From NCBI GenBank assembly GCA_025642065.1, contig JAODUP010000702.1, forward strand, positions 228,501 through 292,500: a DNA stretch of 64,000 bases. The letters run 5' to 3'. This document shows, in pieces, positions 35,740 to 47,089 of the stretch. The DNA is from Paralvinella palmiformis (Eukaryota > Annelida > Polychaeta > Terebellida > Alvinellidae). The notes beneath the pieces are model-generated. The model made no database searches and was not told where the DNA came from. It saw only the letters and a list, made by a program, of their open reading frames with translations. Made by a program: the position numbers and the translations under genes. The first letter of the stretch is position 1. Every line of letters begins with the position of its first letter.

Positions 35740-35917
35740 GAAGGTTCCAGATAGATAGTAATGGTAAGCCTGATCTAATTTGAAATTTCAGTTTTTTATT
35801 TATTAAAGGCACATTGCCAGTGGGACAGATCGAGTCTATTTAGATGCATATTATTTTGAATTACCATAATAATAAGATATTATAATTGATATAATATGAT
35901 GTAGAATTGTTCGATGT

Positions 35918-35966
<49 letters not shown>

Positions 35967-36850
35967 GTGTATATATAATGGTATAAACGTAGTTGTTGAT
36001 ATATGTATACTTATCCAGATGTGTTATTTGTTGTGGGTTATTAAGTCTAATTGGTACCTAAAATGATACACAGACAACCAGACATGACCACAGACATAAA
36101 CATACTCAGTTATATGTACGAATCGGTAAAACTAGTTTGTATTTTGTCTGTGTGCTAAAATACTATCTGTATTGGTGGTACTACTTGGAGATTGATGTCA
36201 CTAAAATTATGACATATATTATGCACGGTTCATTTGATTTATTATATGTATATACTACTGTTATTTGGCTCTGTAATTTATCGTGGGAGAAAGTTTAAAA
36301 AAAGATCTGCCGTACTTTTTCCTCAACGTTTACTATATGTATTCTATAATGCCAGGTAGTTTCATTTAGATTAATTAAGTTTGACAGGTAACAAGTCATT
36401 TAGAAATAGCATTCACTGAAAAACTATTATTATAATTTGTCTAAACAAAGTGCAAATGTATTTTCTGAAAACAAGATGTATGGCAGTAAGTGACTACAAC
36501 TGTATATAGCATTGTATGATTTTCGGGATAGATTAGCACAGAATTAGCTATCTGATACTATATTTAGGTTTGCATTATCATTTAATCAATATATTATTCA
36601 AATTATACTTGATGTGTATCTGTTATTTTCGATTGCTACCTAAAACTATGATTATTCAAACACAAAGAAATTATAGTCACATTTCTTGCTTCTGCATTTA
36701 TTTATGAATTAAATAATGATATATATTAATACGTAGCAGGAAACAATATATTTGTGACCTGTCGTAACTATGACAAATGGAAAGGTGTTCTCTAATCATT
36801 CTTGAAGTAAATAATATTGTTATTTAATTATTTTCGAGATGTAAAAAGTG
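35740..36850 (+). repeat. 3' part of duplicated receptor block 3
   Basis: Non-coding, similar to the downstream flanks of copies 2 and 4: GTAAGCCTGATCTAATTTGAA just after the stop, and GTCTAAACAAA, ATACGTAGCAGGAAACA and GTGTTCTCTAATCATTC further on. It includes a (TA)n tract at 35920-35963. Confidence 0.6.
35920..35963. repeat. (TA)n microsatellite
   Basis: About 22 TA units in the 3' flank of receptor copy 3, at a position comparable with the TA tract after copy 2. Confidence 0.95.
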
Positions 36851-38850
36851 GTTGTTTATCTCATTATAAAATCTGATATGGTTTGTTCCAATTATATGGA
36901 AAGAACCTTTTTATGGTCCTGTATTTGTAGTCGAATATCTAACTATCTCTCTGTCAGAAGATTATTATCAAATAAATGTTGAACATTAAATATATAATAA
37001 CGAATTCAGTTGATTTCAATTGTATAGTGGTATGTATATGATTGAAGTTTATGTTGTATATGAAAAGTTTGCTTCTTTTAGAATAGTAAGTCTGAAGCTA
37101 AATGAGGAATAAGGTAAGTATATAAGATAACCTGATAACAGAACGACCATTGATGGTCAGTAACATTTAACAGCAAAGGATTTTAAAATGTACTGAAAGG
37201 AATGGCTCATATGTTTCCGGACGGACCGTTTACAAGGAATTACCAGCAGAAGAGAATTCCTTTCCTTACGTGGAAATTGTTTTGATCTTTCACTGTTGCG
37301 GTAAAGAGTATGAAACCGTTTGTATATTTCGATCGTTAATTTAATTGCCTGACTACTGGGCCATGGAAAGTATCCCATAATATACTTATATAGGTTAAAT
37401 ATTCACTTATATGGTTATTATTGCGTAACCAGATAAATTAGCAGGAATGTAATATCTTAACAACAGCTAAAATGCTTTCCAAATTGCACATACCCGATAA
37501 TAAAAGAATTACATACCTAATAACGTTCTGCATTTAATAACTACAAGATGTTAGTTGCTATATACAATCCAGTATATTCAGTTTAAGCGCTATCAAAGAA
37601 GCTGCTCCTTGGAGTTGTGATCATTGATTATTTGGATATAAATTGGCATATCTGCAGAAAATATTTTCTAGCCAGCACCCTTCTGCAGAATTGAAAAGTT
37701 TCCACTTCACCTTCGACCTGTTGTTTTTTTGCCATTTGTGTAAGTGTCCAAAAAGAAACTGATAAAGTAGTTCGCGAAATTAATGTACAATCTCTTCCAT
37801 TTGGCTTCTTATATTAAATTGAACCCGAAGGCACCAGGAAACCAAAATAAAACCAATCGAGCCACACATGCAAGATTCTTCAAATCTAGAAGAATGATAT
37901 TGCTGATTAAAAGACATAGAAAAGATAACCTTGGATAATACCAAAGAGGGAAAAATACTAATATAATTAAGATAATTGCTAATAAAGGGCGAAACAAGTT
38001 CAGTGACGAATAGTAAGTTTTCTGCGAGATTATTATGATGACGATAAATAAATATAATTCATAAAATCCACAGGAATTTTAATCGTTTCTTATAAACTGT
38101 ACAATTAAATATTAAAAGATAACAAATAAATACGTATTATGCGATTAAGGATATTCTATTTGGAAATTAGACGGTTTACTAAAACCTTTGAAGACTTTCC
38201 TAATGGACAATTTAACACAAAATCTAAAAAATCAACAAGTAAGAATTGATAGAATCCGATGTTTTATTTGATGAAGAGCAAATGATAAGGCCACGTGTGT
38301 GCAGTACACGACCAAGGAGTTGATTATGGTTTGTTCGTGTTTATTTCCAAACCAGCTTAGACAAATGACGACATACACAGACAAATAATACAAACACATT
38401 CTGATTTTGAAAATAGTTAGTTTTGTAAATTTTACGGTTTGTTAACAGACATATATGTATCGATATATCCGTTGATTGTTTGATGTTCTCATTGAAACCA
38501 AACGACTCGCAGCTAGCACCACTCAAATCGCCCAATGAGATCAATTCATTGTATTGTATAGTTGAAGTTTGAAGTAGAGACCCCTGGCGCATTTTGGCCA
38601 CAGCCATTTAATTTATTAAATCAACCTTGCCTTTTTAATAAATAAAACTCCGATTAGCTTGAACCATTACGCAATCCAAAAGTTATTCATGTTCTACATA
38701 TAGTCTTATATGCACGTCTCTTTGTATTACATGATTTAATCAAGAATTATATTTTTATTGGATATCCCAATAGACAAAACATAAATACAGTAGATATTTT
38801 ATTTACACTCCATCGAATATTCTGGCAAACTAAGTTCCTTTTTTTTTATA

Positions 38851-38886
<36 letters not shown>

Positions 38887-39900
38887 TGTGGTGTCTAGAT
38901 CATCTTTCATTCCACCTCATTCAGTACAAAACACTGCACCAGAACTAATAAACTTTCTAGGTGACCCAGTTACTAATATGTTCTGCTGTTTTCCGGGTTT
39001 GCTAAAATTAACGACTAAAAGCTAATAAAAGTATATGTGGGTACAATTTCGCAGTCGTTGCCTTATGATTGGGACCAATGTTAGTGTTAGACAGTGAATC
39101 ACGAGATAGTTTACTACCTTTATAAGAAATTAGGTGTAGCTATGTCCAGTCCTTTCTGTGACAGTTAAGGCTAGAATCAGTCTAATTATCAACAATACAA
39201 CCAAAGCTCGATATCACAGCTATATAATATGCATTGCAGACCTTAGTTATCGTTTGAAAATGTTAATATCTAGTTGTGATGGCCGAGACACTACTGGAAT
39301 GACTGCCTGCTTTATCACAGGTGTAAATTGTCTAATATTAATTACAGGTCGTAGTAGGAACTATATTTGTATTCTTCTTAGATAATTGACTTTCCTGCAT
39401 ATATAGAAATGCATAATATGTTGCGGTTGAGAAGTTAAGTTTTTCTACGCATGGAAACGGTATGTATTCAGGTCGGCTAATAACAAAAATACTTCATCCA
39501 GATCGTTTTAGTCCGCGCATAATGTACGTCCTTGGGGGAACTTTGACTAGGGAATGAAGCATTTGAACACAATACGCTTTTAAGTCATAAAACGTTATCC
39601 AGACTCAGGAACAGAAACACCGTATCGCATTTTAAGCGGGGCACCTTATATAATCGTGGCATTTACAATGCACCTTAGTAGTTTGCGGGTACAGAATTAT
39701 CCTTCGTAAGTAAAGTTATGTCCAACATCTGTGCCATACAAGTCAAGGCTAGCTCAAGTTTGCTTCTCATAAACAACATGTAAGCACGTTATTATAACTG
39801 TACTGTTTGCATAGGAAACATCTGGTCTGGGTATACAGTTTGTACAGCGTTGATTTGTAGAAAGATAAAGTAATTGAAATAAATCTATAAATAGGCTTAG
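36851..39900. other. AT-rich intergenic DNA
   Basis: Contains a (TTA)n microsatellite at 38849-38885. Small frames at 37157-37378, 37809-37997, 38341-38607 and 39158-39385 have no recognisable motif. No gene supported. Confidence 0.5.
38849..38885. repeat. (TTA)n microsatellite
   Basis: About 12 TTA units. Confidence 0.95.
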
Positions 39901-39920
39901 ACAATTAACTTAATGAGTGA

Positions 39921-40470
39921 GCTCCGGTGGTCTAACGGTTAAGCACGGGCATTTGGTGCCAAAAGTCAGAAGTTCGATCCGAGCAAGAGGTCGAAACTTT
40001 TCCAGAGATTAATTACACGGTTCACAACATTATGAGTGGCTGACCACGTCAAATTGTCGTGCCGTATCCACTCAATTATTACAAATATAAAGGGTCCGTC
40101 TCTAAGTAGTGCTCCCCTATGAGTAGTGGGGGAGGAGTTAGTCTCAACCACTCCAACGTAGATACGGTGCTGATCAAGTGATAGCCCGGGGATTCTCTCC
40201 AAAACACCAGCAAGCAAGCAACTAAATTTATCCGGCTTTCTGACTTGGGTAATTTACTTCCAGAAACCACGAATATAGGTGATTCGCGTTCTACAGCACC
40301 TCTACCTAGAGATTGGTAACACGTTAAGCTGATGAATTGTCCTCAGATTGGATTCACGATTCTCACTTCTCTGAGCAAGTGGATTAAGCACACATACTTT
40401 TACGCACACGCACAAGTACGCACATACACACGCACACATACGCACACACAAACTTAAACAAACATCTTCG
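39921..40470 (+). mobile_element. tRNA-derived SINE (head plus probable body)
   Basis: The head (39921-39993) has an A box TGGTCTAACGG at 39928 and a B box AGTTCGATCC at 39971, spaced as in a tRNA, with an anticodon-loop-like TTTGG. The acceptor and T stems no longer pair, so it is not a functional tRNA. The following GC-richer body runs to a CA-rich tract at about 40395-40455. The body's extent is inferred from composition. Confidence 0.6.
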
Positions 40471-40472
40471 CG

Positions 40473-40512
40473 GGTACGACTAGTTTCGGTTGCAGAACCT
40501 TTGTCAAGTTCC
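40473..40512 (-). ncRNA. decayed hammerhead-ribozyme-like motif
   Basis: On the minus strand: stem I 5' GGAAC, core TTGACAA (consensus CTGANGA with two changes), one extra A, stem II GGTT-CTGC-AACC, then GAA, the palindrome ACTAGT, C, and stem I 3' GTACC, which pairs with GGAAC with one mismatch. The layout equals that at 43957-43998 with different stem sequences. Two core substitutions should make it inactive. Confidence 0.35.
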
Positions 40513-41639
40513 TGTGTCTCATATATTTACTTTGCTAACCATATTTATTATGAAATTCACCAGCTACTTGTTTAAGATCAAACAAAAATCAATGAACTAT
40601 TAGTCTGGGTAATCAATGTTTAGAATGAAGCTCTATTACTGTCATAAAACAGCTATTTTGATCAGAAAATAAATAAATGCTTTCATGTCTGCAAAGAAAC
40701 AAAACACTATGAAGGAAACCTAATAACAATAGTTAATAAGTGTGTACTGAGATACGACTGCTTTGATGAATACACGTTTGTTATACCTTCGGTTGGGATC
40801 TAATTCGGTAAATATTACTTTGTTTTACTGAAGTAATTGCTAGAGTTAAGAAATTTGTAATTGGGTGTGAGTTTAAACACTGCAGATGTACTGATACAAA
40901 ATCTAGTGAGAGGTCTATGAGACATTCTTTAAAATAACATGTCCTAAAATTTGAAATATTTTATTGCATTCAAGTATTAGCTTGGTCTATATGGGTAGGA
41001 ATCTTCTGACGAGATTACGCTGGCTTAATAAAATCATTTCAGTGAGTTAATTTTAAAACAAACTTTTTGATAACCAGACGACCTATTTACAGATGAGAGT
41101 GCTTGTGTGTGTGTGTGTGTGTGTGTGTGTGCACATTGATCTATACATAAATAAACATATAAATAGTTCAATTTAGGAATGCTAAAACTGCACACATCTA
41201 GACATACATAGAACTGTATATTTGTATGTAATACTCATAAGCCTGTGGGGTGCAGCTAATCCGTATTTATTACCTGACAAAGATATCACGCCCGCCGGGA
41301 AACATAATTTAAATACCTTAAATGCTCCATCATGGTAGCTTATTTGAGGTATGTATACTCGACAGTACATTACCGTAAGCATAATCACCACTTTCATCAT
41401 GTCTTGTCCTGAATGTTGTTATTATTATGTCAGATTATAAAAACATAAACAAATAAATGACACATGTACAGTTAGTCAGTACTTTCTCAAATATTTACAA
41501 ATTAAAGGGAAAATTGAAATTACTAATTGATTAGATGTATCAGAAATAGCTGAAACAACAGTTATATTACGTGACTGGAAACCCCCATGTGAGGCAGACG
41601 CATATAGTCTGTAACTTACTGCTTCGCTCTGGTCACTAT
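40513..41639. other. AT-rich spacer with (GT)n
   Basis: A (GT)n tract at 41103-41131 stands out. The minus frames 41182-41400 and 41476-41664 show no motif. No gene seen. Confidence 0.5.
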
Positions 41640-41822
41640 TTCTAAATAAAATGAGAATGTACAATAGATACCATATTCGGCACAGATAACCTTGCCTGGT
41701 TGGACGAAAATCTCAACTCCTGATATAGTGCCGAGGCCTGGAATCGAAACTCCCACATTCAGCACAGCATGATTCTGAATAAGAAAGTCTCACGCTCTTA
41801 CCCACTACGCGATAGAGGCTGT
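41640..41822 (-). mobile_element. tRNA-derived SINE fragment
   Basis: On the minus strand from 41820: CGCGTAGTGGGTAAGAGCGT (A-box region), then GAGTTTCGATTCC (B-box region) about 50 bp on, ending GGCCTCGGCA. The body continues toward 41640. Its head directly abuts the LINE fragment that starts at about 41822. Confidence 0.55.
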
Positions 41823-42548
41823 GTATCCATATTCATTGAACAGATAATCGGAAGGCGTATAGAAAAGCACTTAGAGCACACCAGCCTCCCTGACAACAAT
41901 GCGCCCATAGTAGAGGTCATACAAAAGAAACTACTCACTTCACTGTGCACAGCTGCACCATGGAGATTCTTGATGATAGGTTCTGGGTTGCATTAATTAT
42001 GATTGATGTATCTGCAGCTTTTAATGGAATCAATCACCTGATAATACTAAAGCATTTATACACGTTCTTTGTCGCCAACGATAAAGCCTTATTGCTTACA
42101 ATTCTGCGTCCTCGACGGAACTCACTGTTTGTCATGGCAGTGCATTATAATCCTGAGCTGTACACCTGGTGTTACGTATTCGGAAATGGGAACGGTACCA
42201 ATATTGTTCATATCATTTCCTGTTAAATCACAATATACAATTATCTTTCACACATTCAAAGTAGTGAGTGGAACTTCACCACTTTATCAAGATGATCTGA
42301 CTCAAATCCAGATAATATTGAATTTGCTGCGACGAAAGTCTTTGTACGTGTCTCGCGTTAACAAAATGCCCGTGTACGTATTTCCTATTCTGTTTGATAA
42401 AGATCACAAAATCCAATCAAGATCCGAAAGCGCTGAAAATATATGATGTACCTTTGCGACATTCATGTTGCAATCATTTCATGGAAGCAATGCCCGAGAA
42501 GAAATATTTAGATTAAGAAACCACCTATTTTTACCAATCGACATGTAA
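41822..42548 (+). mobile_element. internally deleted L2/CR1-like LINE fragment
   Basis: The fragment begins inside RT: QIIGRRIEKHLEHTSLPDN at about 41838, then after a frameshift MIDVSAAFNGINHLIILKHL at 42000-42060, which corresponds to the LDLSAAFDTIDH motif holding the first catalytic Asp. The YADD region is missing. The C-terminal domain follows, with FHTFKVVSGTSPLYQDDL at about 42245-42300 and RLRNHLFLPID before the stop at about 42548. Both frameshifts and the deletion show it is dead. Confidence 0.65.
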
Positions 42549-43067
42549 CTGTTATTTTAAGTACCCTTAGATGTAATGTATGGGTTAACTGGTAGACGGG
42601 AGGGCTACAAAACTACTGGTTATGGATTGAAAATTCGGCAGGACTGCGAAGATGGTTTTATCATTCACTTTATCTCATCACCTTTGGAGGTTGTTTGGCG
42701 GAATTAGACTACCTTGTGCACCCCCCCCTCTGATAACGTTGATAACGCTGCATTCCTTTGACATTTTATGCATGTTGTAATTACCTAAGATTAACAGGTG
42801 AATATTGTTGATAGAGACAGAGTAAAAAACGTTAATAATACTTATAAGAAATGTCCTCATCAGATCATTGTTCTTATTTGGGTATAATCGGTAACCAATA
42901 GCTTCACTAAAGAGAACTCCAAAATATACAAATATCATATATTCATTTTTAAAATACCTAATATGAAATATCAAATATGCTTCAAACTTAAAGAATCACT
43001 AACTAGAATGGCAGCTACCAAACTTTTTATGGAATGAATATCGATTGTAGTCATATCATTAATAATA

Positions 43068-43070
<3 letters not shown>
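42549..43070. other. unassigned spacer
   Basis: No gene seen. A short C run lies at 42721-42727; the minus frame 42678-42974 lacks motifs. Confidence 0.45.

Positions 43071-43071
<1 letters not shown>

Positions 43072-43129
<58 letters not shown>
43072..43129. repeat. (GA)n microsatellite
   Basis: About 29 GA units next to a SINE-like segment. Confidence 0.95.
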
Positions 43130-43133
<4 letters not shown>

Positions 43134-43139
43134 AGAGTG

Positions 43140-43205
43140 TGAATAGGATTCAAGCTCACAACTTAGGTTTTCTGGTGTCCATTGTTTAACCACTATTAGA
43201 CGCCC
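43140..43205 (-). mobile_element. tRNA-derived SINE head
   Basis: On the minus strand: GGCGTCTAATAGTGGTTAAA (A-box region) followed by GAGCTTGAATCC (B-box region) about 30 bp on. The sequence then runs into the (GA)n tract, as SINE tails often do. Confidence 0.5.
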
Positions 43206-43439
43206 TTGAATTTTCTATTTTCGTCATAACTATGCTACAATGATCCTTAGCTTTTTCTCACGAGCTTGCAACTAACATTTATTTTACATATTCATCGTAG
43301 GGTAACAAAATCTAATATTCCATTAACTTGAATTAATTGCTTCTCATTTATGACAAGTTGCAACCAACAATTAAGTTCCCCAAAGCATTGCAATTACGTC
43401 GTTGGGGATTTGCCGTGTTAAATCCGAGAGTACACTATA

Positions 43440-43582
43440 CTACACACACACTCATGCACATACGCACATATACAAACACATACACACATATATGTATGTA
43501 TGCTTGTATGTATGTATGTATGTATGTATGTATGTATGTATGTATGTGTGTGTGTGTGAGTGTGTGTGTGTGTGAGTGTGTT
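43440..43582. repeat. CA/TATG/TG compound microsatellite
   Basis: A CA-rich start, a (TATG)n middle at about 43493-43545, and a TG-rich end. Confidence 0.92.
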
Positions 43583-43955
43583 TTATAAAGATAGTTAAGG
43601 CGCTGGCACAGGTGTTATACTTTCATTCAAACAACAATTAACTCCAAACTGATTTTTTTTTAAATATTTAATTGTAAGTATAATTAATTACCGGTAAAAT
43701 TAGAAAAAAATGAAAAGAAAAAAGAAAATTTCTAAAATAATCCAAAAGAGGATAATCTAAATATAAAAAAAGAAGAAACTATGATTAAACCAAAACCAGG
43801 CTTTGTGTCGAACACTACGGCCAAGAAAGATTAAACCTAAAATGGAAAATAAAATATTAATACACAGTATGAATAATGTATGAATAATATAAGCATAAAT
43901 CAGAATAAATTCAGATTAATACTAATAGCAGCGATATAACACGACTCAACCCAAT
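43583..43955. other. A-rich spacer
   Basis: A-rich on the plus strand between the microsatellite and the hammerhead-like motif. No gene seen. Confidence 0.45.
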
Positions 43956-43956
43956 A

Positions 43957-43998
43957 GCAACGACCGGTTTCGACCTATTCAAGTCTTCATCAGGTTGC
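43957..43998 (-). ncRNA. hammerhead-ribozyme-like motif
   Basis: Read on the minus strand, the order is: stem I 5' GCAAC (43998-43994), core CTGATGA (43993-43987), one extra A, stem II GACT-loop TGAATA-GGTC, GAA, the palindrome ACCGGT, C, then stem I 3' GTTGC (43961-43957). GCAAC and GTTGC pair perfectly, GACT/GGTC gives 4 bp with one G-T, and the cleavage triplet would be GTC. Hammerhead RNAs self-cleave and occur in animal retroelements such as Penelope-like elements (established knowledge). Departures are the extra A before stem II and a stem III reduced to a 3+3 palindrome with no loop, which would need dimerisation. A TG-rich tract lies just beyond stem I. Confidence 0.5.
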
Positions 43999-44002
43999 AT
44001 AG

Positions 44003-44040
44003 ATGTGCGTCTGTGTGTGCGTCTGTGTGTGTGTGTGCGC

Positions 44041-44071
<31 letters not shown>

Positions 44072-44102
44072 TGTGTCAGTGTTTGCGTCTGTGTGTGTAT
44101 GA
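44003..44102. repeat. (TG)n/(GC)n tract
   Basis: TG-rich with a (GC)n core at about 44037-44055. Confidence 0.92.
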
Positions 44103-44520
44103 TTCTAACCGCGGGTTTATTTTTCAGTGACTCATTTCCCAAAACTAAATCAGTTTATGATATAGGTTTTGGAGAATATCTACACAGATGTGCTTGTTTG
44201 AAACACAGCGATAATGGACACATCGGTGAAATAAAAGTCTATACTATCGTGGTAGATTTACAAATGGTTGTGTTTAACACTTTAAATAGATTAATGTTTA
44301 TTTTTTAAACTTCAGCTGACGTAGCACTCACTGATCTACATAAAATACTAAAAGGATAAACGAAAAGATCATACAGACTAGTAGTGATAGGAGTATAAAT
44401 TTGAATTAAGGTTCAATGTTTTATATTAAGGAATACAAACTCAATGTTGATATTTAATTTAGCATATTTGTGAGTGTCCTACCATTTTTTTATTGTATTA
44501 TGTCGATTTATAATATTTTT
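44103..44520. other. AT-rich spacer
   Basis: The plus frame 44003-44308 is open only by virtue of the microsatellite at its start. No gene seen. Confidence 0.4.
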
Positions 44521-44528
44521 ATTGGGGC

Positions 44529-44599
44529 GCCTCCGTGGTCTAGCGGTTGCGCGTTGGACCACAGATCACTACCACCCGTGTTCGAATCCCGGCGTGGGC
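44529..44599 (+). mobile_element. tRNA-like SINE head
   Basis: The acceptor arms GCCTCCG and CGTGGGC pair at six of seven positions. The A box TGGTCTAGCGG begins at 44536 and the B box GTTCGAATCCC at 44580, and the T stem pairs at four of five. The anticodon stem does not pair, so this is tRNA-derived, not a working tRNA. A LINE endonuclease fragment on the other strand starts about 90 bp downstream. Confidence 0.6.
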
Positions 44600-44689
44600 A
44601 TATCTGAAGGTTGTTTCGTCTTTCACTTATTTACAAGCTCATGCGTTTGAAGGTGTTTGTCAGTATTCAATTGGTTTATATTATATTCG

Positions 44690-45170
44690 CCCATCATATA
44701 TGCCAATTTGGTTTCCTTCTGAATTTGTATCATTAAAAAATGACATGATTTCATTGAACTCCTTAATATAAGTATCAAGATGTTTATGAACATTTCCAAT
44801 AATAGTAATATTGTAATCTAGTAACTTATAACAGTCAAAATTATCTTCTGTAAGCCAGGTTTCAGATCCAAACAATAACAGTTAAATTATAATTCAAGTA
44901 ATAGAAAAACTGAAACTTCATGAAAATATTTTCCGTACATTTCGATTATTAATGGCATTGATGAACACAATACAGGTAAATTAACATTAATAACGAAATA
45001 TCTGTATCATAATATTTGCAGTTCAAATTAGTTATGCCGTTGTATAAGTGTTCATAATCATCTCCATTAAAATCACAAATATAATCATTCGTTTCAAATG
45101 GATCAAATAATAATTAATTCAGCTTTTCAAACATATTCTAGTTTGGCGTTGGGTGATACTCGATAATAGG
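44690..45170 (-). mobile_element. LINE endonuclease fragment
   Basis: On the minus strand the pieces read DPFETNDYICDFN near 45105, then ITNLNCKYYDTD, a pre-endonuclease block seen in CR1-group LINEs. After frameshifts comes FGSETWLTEDNFDCYKLLDY near 44870, the SETWL motif that contains a catalytic Glu of the apurinic-like endonuclease. A remnant DTYIKEFNEIMSF, corresponding to the region after the YRPP motif, follows. The rest of the endonuclease and the RT are absent. Confidence 0.6.
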
Positions 45171-46400
45171 ATTCATAAATACAGCATCATGTATCATACA
45201 GTTGAATGGTAACTCTAGTCCAATGCATTGATCACAATGAATGCATTTTAAATTAGCTGTGTTTAACTTGATATTCTTATAGCAATATGAATATTTAATA
45301 TAGTCATTATATAATATGTACCACTAAATACACGTATACATAAAAACCACTGACAACAATTGCAACATAATTTGATTGCGCCACAAATAGAGATCTGATA
45401 CCAATAATATTTTGAACAAGCCTATATCGTATCATCAACAGGCAAAGTAATATGTTTAACACACACAAGGAAAGGGTGCCAACAAATAAATAAGTATACA
45501 AGTATAGCTTAAGGTGTCATGATGTAAATGATTCCGAATTAGATAAAACATAATATATACTGAATGCGTAAATGTTTTGTGTTCACTTTTATTTACAGAT
45601 TTGAGTCTAGTTGCATGGGTTATTTGTAGACAGGGTTACTACCAATATCACACTTTGATTTGATTATAATACGTCCATCATAAGACCAGAAACCAGTGAT
45701 GTATTGGTATTTCTCGACAACTCTGCATGTCAATTAAATTTCATCCAATTTAGTGGTACTTAACACCAGTTGCTAATTATCAGGATTTGATCATAAAATC
45801 TAAATCGTACTCACACCTAAATTAACAGAAACCTTCCATCCCTTTCAGACTTATTTACAGCAGTTTTGTACATAAGAGCTCTTATCAACGAATATTAGAA
45901 TGAGCCACGATTTATTTATCGCGTATTATCTCCCATAGCACCACTGATAAAATAAAACCAACACTATAGATTTCAAACATTTCATATGATTAAATCCCAA
46001 ATTTATAAGAATCTAGTATAAAGAAAACGAGAAAATATCCAGCAATACGTTTTAGTGACATTTTCTTTAATGCCACACATTAAAAACTGATAAAAATATT
46101 CTCTGGTTAGGCAAGATTGTGGCACAGTTGTAGAAGTGAAAGCGAAATAGTGAGAGAAAGAGAAAGAGTGAGTTGATGAGTGAATATTGAGAGAGAAAGT
46201 GCGCGAAGGAGGTGTCTGAGTAAGTTTATTGGCGCAAGCGTTCACATATTAATGAGTTCATGAATAAGGATACGACTTCACCAATGAGTGAGATAATGAG
46301 TACATGCGAGTGACAGTTCATGAATAAGTAAATTAATGAGTCATTAGGTGATTGAGTGAGTGAGTAGATGAGCAGCGAGTCACGACTTTAGAGCTCATGA
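45171..46400. other. AT-rich spacer
   Basis: The minus frame 45307-45501 is hydrophobic but short and without motif. No gene seen. From about 46150 GAG/TGAG units become frequent and lead into the satellite. Confidence 0.45.
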
Positions 46401-46421
46401 TAGGATCGATGGAGGTTGGCA

Positions 46422-46770
46422 AGGATGAGTGAGTGAGTGAGTGAGTGAGTGAGTGAGTGAGTGAGTGAGTGAGTGAGTGAGTGAGTGAGTGAGTGAGTGA
46501 GTGAGTGAGTGAGTGAGAGTGAGTGGTGAGTGAGTGAGTGAGTGAGTGAGTGAGTGAGTGAGTGAGTGAGTGAGTGAGTGAGTTGATAGTGTTGTAGTGA
46601 TGAAAGTATGAGTTAGTGAGTGAGGATGTGAGTGAGTGAGTGAGTGAGAGTGAGGTGGTAGAGTGGCAGTAGTAGGAGTGTATAGTGAGTTGAATGAGTG
46701 ATGTGAGTGATAGGAGTGAGTGAGTTGAGTGAGTGAGTGAGTGAGTGTTGAGTGAGTGAGTGAGATAATG
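46422..46770. repeat. (TGAG)n satellite tract
   Basis: About 350 bp of TGAG units, nearly pure at 46424-46510 and 46530-46580 and interrupted elsewhere. The Ser/Leu/Thr/His-rich minus frame is an artefact. Confidence 0.95.
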
Positions 46771-46808
46771 ATGTATGAATTAGTTATTAATTTATTTAAG
46801 AATAAATG

Positions 46809-46810
<2 letters not shown>

Positions 46811-46875
<65 letters not shown>

Positions 46876-46909
46876 TGTGTGTGTGTGTGTTTGTAGTGTG
46901 TAATAATGC

Positions 46910-46944
<35 letters not shown>
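46811..46944. repeat. (AT)n-(GT)n-(TA)n compound microsatellite
   Basis: (AT)n at 46811-46842, (GT)n at 46843-46890, (TA)n at 46917-46944. Confidence 0.93.
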
Positions 46945-46947
<3 letters not shown>

Positions 46948-47089
46948 GCATTATCGGCCATTTTTTTAACTAGACATAGATCAGATTTGAGGTCAGCACC
47001 CCAATACCACTAGAAATATTGTATGCGTTAAATTAACACAATTTGCCTTCAGCACTTTAAATATGCACATTTTTACAAATTATGCCTAG

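Noticed and set aside
44529..44599. Functional tRNA gene
   Set aside because: Acceptor and T arms pair, but the anticodon stem does not; the context is repeat-rich, so a SINE head fits better.
45307..45501. Small membrane protein on the minus strand
   Set aside because: Hydrophobicity is expected from AT-rich antisense codons; no conserved motif, leader or context.
46395..46961. 188-residue Ser/Leu/Thr/His frame on the minus strand
   Set aside because: Translation of the TGAG array and adjoining AT/GT repeats.
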